Shown: positions 45,056 through 53,200 of the stretch, piece by piece | Layout of the letters: every line of letters starts with the position of its first letter | How positions within the stretch are numbered: position 1 is the stretch's first letter | DNA from: Chryseobacterium viscerum | GTDB lineage: Bacteria; Bacteroidota; Bacteroidia; Flavobacteriales; Weeksellaceae | Direction: 5' to 3' | Assembly (NCBI RefSeq): GCF_002899945.2 | Contig: NZ_PPEG02000011.1 | Location: forward strand, 153,407 to 217,406 | Length of the DNA: 64,000 nt | The notes under the pieces: model-generated | Told to the model about the DNA's origin: nothing | What the model saw: only the letters and a program-made list of their open reading frames with translations | Databases searched by the model: none | Made by a program: the position numbers and the translations under genes

Positions 45056-47086
45056 ATGAAATTCTTTAATTCCAGCACAAACTTTGAGTCAGTTCTTAAA
45101 AAATATTTTTCTTTTAAGAATGAAACCCTTTCTTTAGAACCCTTTGCAGAGTTTTTAGAGACGATCAAAGAAGCAGACTTTACAGATGTGCTCAATTTTT
45201 TCAGAAGCAATCCTAATTTTGCCGAGAACTTTAAACATTATATTCACAATATTTTTAGGGGAAGACCATTCAATCTTTCACTGACGGAAGCTAATATTCT
45301 TTCAGAAAATGCCTTCTTTCCGGAACTTAAAAAAAGAATTCTGAACAAGGTTTTACCACCCGTTGAAAATGAAAAAACGGTGTGGTATATGATTGATAAT
45401 GTCAGTCTTAGACCCAATAAGGATTTAAAATATCTTCACAATCTTCCTGAAAATGAGATTGATGAGTTTTTAAACATGCTAGGTGCTTCGGATTTTATTA
45501 TCCGGCCCAACGTGAAAAAAGAGCTTATTTTCTCTATGAATATCCTTTCATGGAGGGTTACAGGGATGGCTATGGAAGTGGAAGTGGTGAGAATGGCTCC
45601 ACAGTACAGGAATTTACACAATCCGTTTCTAGCCCTTCAGAATGAGCTGGAAACATTAGCTGAAGATCTGGTAAAAGATCCTGAAATGCAGCTGCATTCT
45701 AAGGACAGCAGATATAAGCAGATAAAAATCTATGCAGAACAATGCCAGGAGTTCGTTAATATTGCTTTTAAAAACTCAGCCAAATATGGTATTTCCGGAA
45801 AGATCAATCAGTCCCTGTTAAAGATTCGTCAGCAGACCGAAAGAATATATGAGATTGTTCAGCTCTTGGTTATTGATACCGACGAGGACGTTCTGATAAA
45901 GTCTAAGCAGTTGATCTTTAATATTCTAAATTATAAATCTCATAAAAATAATATTTCAGATCTCATCAACGACAGTACGAGGCTGATTTCCCATCTTATT
46001 ACCAATCATACCGCAGAAGCCGGAACCCACTATATTACTTCTACAAGGAAAGAATATATGACCATGTTCTACAAAGCGAGTGGTGGTGGAATAATTGTAG
46101 GAGCACTTTGTGTTCTGAAAATGTTATATGGATACATTCCTGGGAGTGATTTTTCACATGCCTTTCTGTATTCCATGAACTACGCGATGGGATTCGTGAT
46201 GATCTATCTGATGGGGTTTACTCTTGCTACAAAACAGCCGGCTATGACGGCTGCTACGATGACAAAAGTATTATCTGAAGAAGGAAATGCCAAAAGAAAT
46301 AATACGGATTTTGCCCATTTAGTTTCTAAATTATTCAGAAGTCAGTTCATTGCCTTTGTAGGAAATGTATTGCTTGCCTTTCCGATAGCACTCGCCATCA
46401 TTTACGGGCTGGATGTATTTTTCTCACAAAACCTTGCCGTAGAACGTTCTGATAAATTATTAAAAGATCTGGATCCTTTTAAATCAAAAGCAATTCTGCA
46501 TGCAAGTATTGCAGGGTTCTATCTTTTCATTTCCGGAATTATTTCGGGGAATATCGGAAACAATTCTGTGTTTTATCAGATTCCTGAAAGAATTGCTAAA
46601 AACCTTTCGATAAGAAGCTTCTTTGGGAAAAAATTTGCGAAAGGGCTTTCAAAATATTATGCTAAAAACTGGCCGGGAATCATTTCCAATTTCTGGTTTG
46701 GTGTTTTTCTGGGAGCAACAGCTCCGGTAGGAATGTTTTTTGGACTGGATCTGGATATTAGACACATTACCTTTGCGGCAGGTAACTTTGCATTGGGACT
46801 GTATGGGAAAGATTTTTCAGTAGATTCCTATACGTTCTGGATGTCTTTTATAACTGTATTCCTGATAGGTTTCTTTAACTTCCTGGTAAGTTTCAGTTTA
46901 TCGATGTTTCTGGCATTCAGATCCAGAAAGATGAATTTCGGACAGGTAAGTGAGATCTATAAAGAAATTTTCAGATACTTTGCGAAGCATCCGCTGAAAT
47001 TCTTCCTGCCACTAAGCTCAGGACTGGATAAAAAAGCAGATGATTTGATGAGCAGTACCATTTCTAATAAATCAGAAGAACATTAA
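45056..47086 (+). CDS. Gcr-family protein annotated as site-specific recombinase
   Basis: 676 aa. The N-terminal half is soluble and helical (KHYIHNIFRGRPFNLSL), and the C-terminal half has several membrane segments (GIIVGALCVLKMLYGYIP, FVMIYLMGFTLA, FIAFVGNVLLAFPIALAIIY). It fits the Gcr family of PF10136, first named for a link to site-specific recombination in Neisseria. No catalytic recombinase motif is visible and the membrane topology argues against a direct DNA enzyme, so the family name may mislead. Confidence 0.75.
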   Translation: MKFFNSSTNFESVLKKYFSFKNETLSLEPFAEFLETIKEADFTDVLNFFRSNPNFAENFKHYIHNIFRGRPFNLSLTEANILSENAFFPELKKRILNKVLPPVENEKTVWYMIDNVSLRPNKDLKYLHNLPENEIDEFLNMLGASDFIIRPNVKKELIFSMNILSWRVTGMAMEVEVVRMAPQYRNLHNPFLALQNELETLAEDLVKDPEMQLHSKDSRYKQIKIYAEQCQEFVNIAFKNSAKYGISGKINQSLLKIRQQTERIYEIVQLLVIDTDEDVLIKSKQLIFNILNYKSHKNNISDLINDSTRLISHLITNHTAEAGTHYITSTRKEYMTMFYKASGGGIIVGALCVLKMLYGYIPGSDFSHAFLYSMNYAMGFVMIYLMGFTLATKQPAMTAATMTKVLSEEGNAKRNNTDFAHLVSKLFRSQFIAFVGNVLLAFPIALAIIYGLDVFFSQNLAVERSDKLLKDLDPFKSKAILHASIAGFYLFISGIISGNIGNNSVFYQIPERIAKNLSIRSFFGKKFAKGLSKYYAKNWPGIISNFWFGVFLGATAPVGMFFGLDLDIRHITFAAGNFALGLYGKDFSVDSYTFWMSFITVFLIGFFNFLVSFSLSMFLAFRSRKMNFGQVSEIYKEIFRYFAKHPLKFFLPLSSGLDKKADDLMSSTISNKSEEH

Positions 47087-47100
47087 TCGTATTTAAAATA

Positions 47101-47128
47101 AAAAATGCTACCCGAGGGTAGCATTTTT
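47101..47128. terminator. Bidirectional terminator hairpin
   Basis: AAAAATGCTACC (47101-47112) pairs with 47117-47128 around a CGAG loop, a 12-bp stem with A-run and T-run flanks. It lies between the Gcr-like gene (+) and the small peptide gene (-), and can serve both. Confidence 0.75.
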
Positions 47129-47144
47129 CTATAGATATTTATTT

Positions 47145-47312
47145 TTAAACACAATAAGGAAGCTCCGGACATTCTGCAGGAAGCTGCTCCCAAAAACCAC
47201 ATTCATTTAGGTTCTGACAGCTTAACGCACAGCATGTCATTCGACCACCTGAACCTTGCACTGCTTTTAAACTTTTTCGGGATAATTTCTTTGATGTAAG
47301 TATCTTTTTCAT
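47145..47312 (-). CDS. Cys-rich GG-leader peptide, bacteriocin-like
   Basis: 55 aa. The first part, ILTSKKLSRKSLKAVQGSGG, resembles the LSRxxLKxVxGG leaders of bacteriocin-like peptides of Chryseobacterium and relatives. The remaining 32 residues contain six Cys (27, 28, 32, 38, 48, 54), plus CGFWEQLPAE. Length and composition fit a small secreted peptide cleaved after the double Gly, possibly by a C39-type transporter. No modification or export genes are next to it, so this is an orphan precursor. Confidence 0.6.
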   Translation of the reverse strand: MKKILTSKKLSRKSLKAVQGSGGRMTCCALSCQNLNECGFWEQLPAECPELPYCV

Positions 47313-47422
47313 AGTAAAAAATAGTTTGTTTAATGAGTATTAAAGATACAGATTAAACTCGATATAATTTAAATAATTTCACCGATGGTGAATTATTTTA
47401 TATGAATTTAACCTTATAATTA

Positions 47423-47716
47423 CTATAAAATCTGAAGGTCTTTAAATTTTTCCGCTCCGAATTTATCCTGAAACTTTTTGAGATAAAAGCTTTTACGCAT
47501 TTTAAAATCATGTTTCAGCAGAGGAGAATCAATTTTGATAATAATACATTCTTTTTCAATATTGACACTTCTTATTTCCTTGAAAAGGCTTTCATCAAGA
47601 TACTCTTCAAGAAAATCTTTAATGTCAAAAGCAACAAGCTTATGTTCAAAACCATAGATTCTGGCAAAAGATTTTACCAGTTCAGAGGATTGATATTCAC
47701 GTTTTTTCTTCTTCAT
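47423..47716 (-). CDS. DUF721 protein
   Basis: 97 aa. QSSELVKSFARIYGFEHKL and IIIKIDSPLLKHDFKMRK fit the DUF721 family (DciA-like), found near recF/DNA replication genes in Bacteroidetes. DciA binds the replicative helicase in other bacteria, so a replication role is likely. It lies about 630 bases from recF on the same strand, with the four-helix-bundle gene between. Confidence 0.75.
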   Translation of the reverse strand: MKKKKREYQSSELVKSFARIYGFEHKLVAFDIKDFLEEYLDESLFKEIRSVNIEKECIIIKIDSPLLKHDFKMRKSFYLKKFQDKFGAEKFKDLQIL

Positions 47717-47717
47717 A

Positions 47718-47810
47718 GTTGGGTTTCGGGGTGCGTGATTCGGGGTTGGGAGTTTCGAGATTCTCGAGTTACATGCTTCGGGATCAGGTTTTTGGGTTGT
47801 GTATTTTGAG
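47718..47810 (+). repeat. Degenerate G-rich repeat tract, left of the four-helix-bundle gene
   Basis: Short related pieces such as GTTTCGGGGTGCGTGATTCG, GGGAGTTTCGAGATTC and CTTCGGGATCAGG follow each other. The reverse complement of the tract at 48268-48345 looks alike (GATTCGGGTTTTTG, CGGGATGC). It fills the gap before the four-helix-bundle gene and probably has no coding function. Confidence 0.5.
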
Positions 47811-47812
47811 TT

Positions 47813-48190
47813 TTATTGTAATTTATTTTTATTCCAATTTTCTATGACCCATTTTTTATAAATATTGAGCTTTCCACCTAATGTGTTGTATTCATTTCTT
47901 AATGTTTCAAATTCTGAGATAAAATTAGGATATAATATCATAATTTTTTCCAAATGATTAATTGTTTCATCATTGCTTGCATGACTGTAAATCAGGAAGC
48001 GAATGTAATCATTTTTATAGGATGATCTTCCGTAGCCTTCAACAATATTTGTAATTACTGAGTCAGAAGACCTTCTTAATTGGCTGCCTAATTCAAATAG
48101 TTCATATTTAGGAAGAAGCAGGGAAGCTTTATGGGTTTTCAAGAATAATTCAAAAGCTATTTTGTAGATATCCAGATTTCTATAACTCAT
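47813..48190 (-). CDS. Four-helix-bundle protein (rRNA intervening-sequence type)
   Basis: 125 aa. LDIYKIAFELFLKTHKASLL and SQLRRSSDSVITNIVEGYGR match the four-helix-bundle S23/IVP family, often found as lone genes in Bacteroidetes intergenic regions, where it was first seen in 23S rRNA intervening sequences. Function unknown. It is flanked on both sides by degenerate repeats. Confidence 0.85.
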   Translation of the reverse strand: MSYRNLDIYKIAFELFLKTHKASLLLPKYELFELGSQLRRSSDSVITNIVEGYGRSSYKNDYIRFLIYSHASNDETINHLEKIMILYPNFISEFETLRNEYNTLGGKLNIYKKWVIENWNKNKLQ

Positions 48191-48267
48191 ATCATTTGTG
48201 TTTTAGGAGAGTAAGTTAAGATAAAAAAACATTTTGATGATAAAGAAAATGATTGGTCACTTTATAC

Positions 48268-48345
48268 CAAAGCTCGCATCTCATACCTCGTATCCCACAC
48301 TTAGCATCCCGTATTTCAAAAACCCGAATCTCGTACCTCTATACC
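48268..48345 (+). repeat. Degenerate repeat tract, right of the four-helix-bundle gene
   Basis: Pieces such as GCATCTCATACCTCGTATCC, TAGCATCCCGTATT and CCGAATCTCGTACCTC repeat a CTCGTACC-like word. It is the inverted counterpart of the tract at 47718-47810. The pair brackets the IVP-type gene. Confidence 0.5.
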
Positions 48346-48346
48346 A

Positions 48347-49426
48347 TTAAACTTCAAAAATTATACTTTCCTCATTGATTTTCTTCACCACGCTTTCCGT
48401 ACGTTCTCTGTGAGTATCCGTAATGAAAATCTGTCCGAAGCTTTCTTTATTTACTAGTTCTATCAATTGTGAAACTCTTGTATCATCAAGTTTATCAAAA
48501 ATATCATCAAGCAATAGGATAGGGGTCTTTTTTGTTAACTCCTTCACAAGGCTCATTTGGGCAAGTTTAAGCGAAATAAGAAAGGATTTTTGCTGTCCCT
48601 GAGACCCGATCTTTTTGATCAGAACATGATCCATCTCAAAAAGCAGATCATCCTTATGAATTCCTTTTGAAGTATAAGTCAGCATGCGGTCTCTTTCAAT
48701 ACTATCTTTTAAAAGCTTTTCAAAAGAATCTTCCAGCAGATGAGATTCATAAATAACAGATACCGTTTCTTTTCCACCGGAAATAATCTCATAGAAATTC
48801 TGAACAATAGGGTTTAGCTGCTCTACAAACTCTTTTCTTTTCTTAAAAATTTTGGTTCCGAATCGGGTTATAGGCTCATCATAGATTTCCAGTGAATCTC
48901 TATCCCACGTTCTGTTTTTGGCAAAATATTTCAGCAAAGCATTTCGCTGCTGAATGGTCTTCTGATATTGGATGAGGTCAAAAAGATATTCTGAATCCGT
49001 TTGAGAGATCATAGAATCCAGAAACTTTCGTCTACTTTCCCCAGAATCTGAAATAAGATTGGAATCATAGGGAGAAATCATCACACTCGGAAGATAACCG
49101 ATATGGTCCGCAAGCCTGTCATAGCTTTTATCATTCTTCTTGATCACCTTTTTAGCTTCCTTGGGCTGGGTAATTCTAATGATGTCTTCGCTGTCCTCAT
49201 TTTGAATTTCTGCATCAATGGTGAAGAAATCTTCCTCTGTTTTTATATTGTTAAGATCAGTATTTCCCAGGAAGCTTTTTCCTACGGATAAATAATGCAG
49301 CGCGTCCAGGAGATTAGTCTTTCCCACACCGTTATTTCCCACAAAACAATTTATCTGTGGCGAAAATTCAAATTTTTTCTCTGAGTGGTTTTTGAAATTG
49401 TAGAGGGAAAGCTTCTTGATAATCAT
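48347..49426 (-). CDS. recF: DNA replication and repair protein RecF
   Basis: 359 aa. FVGNNGVGKTNLLDALHYLS holds Walker A (residues 30-37), LIKKIGSQGQQKSFLISLKL the signature region, and ILLLDDIFDKLDD the Walker B. It acts in RecFOR-mediated gap repair. It ends close to the repeat tract, and the prenyltransferase-like gene precedes it by 3 bases, so the two may be co-transcribed. Confidence 0.95.
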   Translation of the reverse strand: MIIKKLSLYNFKNHSEKKFEFSPQINCFVGNNGVGKTNLLDALHYLSVGKSFLGNTDLNNIKTEEDFFTIDAEIQNEDSEDIIRITQPKEAKKVIKKNDKSYDRLADHIGYLPSVMISPYDSNLISDSGESRRKFLDSMISQTDSEYLFDLIQYQKTIQQRNALLKYFAKNRTWDRDSLEIYDEPITRFGTKIFKKRKEFVEQLNPIVQNFYEIISGGKETVSVIYESHLLEDSFEKLLKDSIERDRMLTYTSKGIHKDDLLFEMDHVLIKKIGSQGQQKSFLISLKLAQMSLVKELTKKTPILLLDDIFDKLDDTRVSQLIELVNKESFGQIFITDTHRERTESVVKKINEESIIFEV

Positions 49427-49429
49427 TCG

Positions 49430-50185
49430 TCAAAAATACTCCATTATTAGTAAAAATAAAAAAGGAAGTGCCGAACAAGTTTCCACCCCGAATGAATAAT
49501 AAGTGTCATCTCTTTTGTTATCAGAGAAATAGATGAAAATATAAGTTGTAATGCTTGCCATAAAAAAAGCCAAAGCATAATGTAATTCAAGATAGAAGGT
49601 AGCGATAATACAGCTGATGAAAACAAGGGCATACGCAATATATTTGGTATTTTGTACCCCTATCAGCATGGGAAAGGTTTTTACGGTGTCACTATTCATA
49701 TCCCGAATATCAAAAGGAAGGACAAGTGCCGTGATAAAGAAAAAACTGATCAGAAAAATTGGAATACTGAATTCCGGCAGAGTGAGCCAGCAATTGACCA
49801 GAGCCCATACCAATCCTACATAAAAAACTTTCAATAAAGGGATTTTTCGGATATAAACATCAAGGAAAAAGCTGTTGTAAAGTAATCCCAGCACCACAAT
49901 GATGAACCATTTCAATAGTCTTATTTCATTATGATTATAAATGATCAGGAGAGCACAGGTGATTCCTGCGAGTGCATTCACAACCAGTATTTTGAAAAAA
50001 TGCTTGGTATATTGATATTTAGTATACAGATAACCACTGAAATAAGTGATGAAAATAAGGGCAAAAGTAGGGAAACGGAATGTGTTTTGCTCTGTCATGA
50101 AAAATACTGCAAAAAGAGTTCCCATAAGGGAGACATAAATCTGGCTGTCTATGATGGTTTTTTTGAGTATTTTTAAGATGTTCAT
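49430..50185 (-). CDS. UbiA-like prenyltransferase family membrane protein
   Basis: 251 aa with about eight membrane segments. LPFDIRDMNSD resembles the second Asp-rich motif (DxxDxxxD) of UbiA enzymes, whereas the first (NDxxDxxxD) is not visible, only LLYNSFFLDVY in its area. Activity is therefore uncertain. It sits upstream of recF on the same strand and is divergent from the alpha-2-macroglobulin gene (18 bases apart). Confidence 0.6.
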   Translation of the reverse strand: MNILKILKKTIIDSQIYVSLMGTLFAVFFMTEQNTFRFPTFALIFITYFSGYLYTKYQYTKHFFKILVVNALAGITCALLIIYNHNEIRLLKWFIIVVLGLLYNSFFLDVYIRKIPLLKVFYVGLVWALVNCWLTLPEFSIPIFLISFFFITALVLPFDIRDMNSDTVKTFPMLIGVQNTKYIAYALVFISCIIATFYLELHYALAFFMASITTYIFIYFSDNKRDDTYYSFGVETCSALPFLFLLIMEYF

Positions 50186-50203
50186 TTATCAAAATTAATA
50201 TAT

Positions 50204-53200
50204 ATGAAAAGATTTTCCAAGATTTTTCTGCTTTTGCTTGTAATGCTAAGCTTTTCAACGGTATCCGCACAGAAATACTACGATACCCAATGGAAAAAAA
50301 TTGCTAAAAACAGTACGAAAGGAGCTTATAAATCTAATCTTCCCATTATTTTAGACATACAAAAACAAGCCATGAAAGAAAATAATGCCTTCGAACTGAT
50401 CCGATCTCTGAAAGCTGAGTTCAGTATTGTAAACCAAACTGTGGATGATGACCAGAACAATTCTGCTTCCCAATTTTTCAAAAAACTTAAGGATGCAGAA
50501 GGGAAAGTGAACGGAGAAGGCAAACTGGTATACAAAGTCTTACTGAATGGTTTTTTCATGGATTATTACGACCAGAACTCATGGAAAATAAACGGAAGAA
50601 CCAATGTCAACTCTCAGGATGTTTCACAGATTGAAACCTGGAGTAAGCTTGATTTTAAAAACTATTTGACTAAAAACTTCCAGGAACTTGATCAGGAGAA
50701 GCCTGAAATGAAAAAGATTTCCCTGGAAAAGTATAAGAATATATTTTCTGGAACGAGTGACATAGCCTATTTTCCAACATTGGCAGATTGGTATGCAATA
50801 AAGAAAGTAGCATTTTTATCTGAAAACAATATTTTCACCAAGAATGAGCTGGCAACAAACCATACGATAGTCAATGCCATCTATGATGAACTGATCGACC
50901 AGAACAGCGGAAATTCAAAGCTGTATTTCATGAAGGAAAAGTTGACTGAGAATTGTAATTTCAATCATTGCAAAGATAAACTTCAGCAGCTTCAAAATCT
51001 CTTGAAATCTAATGTAGAAGGGGATTATAAAGTGATGATCATGGGTGATATTATGGATGAACTTGTTGCCCAGAAGAAACCTAAAGAAGCTATTGCACTG
51101 GCAGCTCAGGCTAAAAGTGAATATCCAAAATCTCTTTTCCTCGAGAATATCAAAAGCAAAGAAGCTCAGATTGTCAATCCTTATCTGACTCTCAAATACG
51201 AATCTCAGACTCAGAATAACCTGCCAATTCATTTTGTGGCAGAATATCAGAATGTATCAGAATTTACCCTGAATATTTATGAAGTGAAAGACGATTTTAC
51301 TTCATTGCTTCAATATGCTGAGAACTCTTATTCCAATACCTTTGGAAAACTGAAAAAGAATCTGGTAAGGAAAGAAACCTTCCAGCTTCCGGACCCTAAG
51401 GATTATCAGAACCATAAAACTTCATTGGAGGTGAAACCACTTCCTTCAGGAGCTTATGCAGCAGAATTTACTGTTGCTGGAGCTGATATGAAAGATACCG
51501 ACTCCAGACAGAATTTTTACTTTTTGGTTTCAGGAAACAAGATCATCTACCAGTCTAAAACAGACAGAAAACCTCTTGCAGACGAGTTGAAATTAGTGAA
51601 TAGTGAAAATGGTAAACCTTCAGCCAATGAAGGTCTTAGATTTTATGAATTTGTTTCCAATAAGACATTAACTAAAATTGAAGGTAAAACCAATGAAAAT
51701 GGAGTATTTAAGTTCCCATCAACCGAAAGTAAAGAGTATTACAGAACTTTCCTGATCCAGCAGCCGAAGACGAATGATTTCCAGATCATGCAGGTGTATG
51801 GAAACAGAGGATATGCTGATGACTATAATCCTAATAAACAGACCCGCTCAACCGCTCAGATTTTCATAGACAGAGGGATATATCGTCCTGGACAGACTGT
51901 TTATTTTAAAGTTATTAATACAAGAATCGATAAGGAAGTTGAAGGAGTTCTTTCTGGATTAAAACAAAAAATAACTTTATTAAATACCAATAGTGAAGAG
52001 GTTTCTTCACAGGAGCTCACTACCAACGAATTTGGTTCTTATCATGGAAGTTTCATCCTTCCAAAAGGAAAGCTGAATGGTAATTTTTATCTGAGAATAG
52101 ACGGAGAAAGCCAGGGATATAAAAATTTCAAAGTAGAAGAATACAAAAGACCTAAGTTTGAAGTCACTTTTGATCCTGTAAAAGAGGAGTACAAATACGG
52201 ACAGACTATAGAACTGAAAGGAAAAGCTGTGATGTTCTCCGGAGTTCCACTGAACAATAGCACAGTGAACTATGAAATCAAGAAACAGAATATCAGATGG
52301 AGATACTTCAGCTGGTATCCACAGAATAATGATAATGAAAACTCAATTCTTGGAGAAGCAAAAACCAATGAGAAAGGAGAGTTTGTTATCCGTCTGGAGC
52401 TTAAAAAAGATGAAAAACTGGAAGGAATACAGATTGATAATTATGCCATCAATGCATCCGTTACAGACATCAATGGTGAAACGCAGACAGCGGATACCCA
52501 ATTGAAAGTGGCTTCGGTTTCTCATTATATTCAGGCAGAAAATATCAGCAATATTTTTACAGACGAAAATGTAAAATTAAAGGTAGAAACTAAAAACTAT
52601 AACGAACAGAATCTTAAAAAGCCATATCAGGTTAAACTATCAAAACTGACCGCTTCAGACAGGATTTTCAGAGATAATTTCAAATCTGATGTTCAGAATC
52701 TTCCGAAATATTCAAAAGAAGAATTTATCAGCAAATTTCCACACGATCTTTTTGATAAAAATGATGAGATCAAAAACTGGAAAACGGAAAAAGTACTGGT
52801 TGAAAGACAAGAACAGCCATCTACTGACAATACTCAGCTTTCGACCAATCTTGATTTAGGAAAACTGGAAACAGGAGATTATCAGCTGGAACTTTTCAAT
52901 ATAGAAGGAAAAGATACCATCAAAACTTCTCAGTATTTCAGTGTTTGGGATAAAACAGCTTTACAACCTACTCAAAAAACTTTCCTTACTGTGATTGCTC
53001 CAAAAGAAGAAGTGTCAAGAGGAGAAAAGGCGAAAGTCTATGTGTTTTCTGCAGTTCCTGATGCGTTGGTCAATGTTTTTGTACAGGATGGATCCGGAAA
53101 AACTGTTTCAGAAGTTCATCAGATGAAAAAAGGAATATTAGAATATACCGCTGAAATTCCTAAAGATAAAAGTGTATCAGATCTGAACCTTCAGTTTCAG

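Noticed and set aside
45056..47086. Genuine site-specific recombinase
   Set aside because: The Gcr-type protein has several membrane segments and no catalytic recombinase motif; it is not an integrase for the element.
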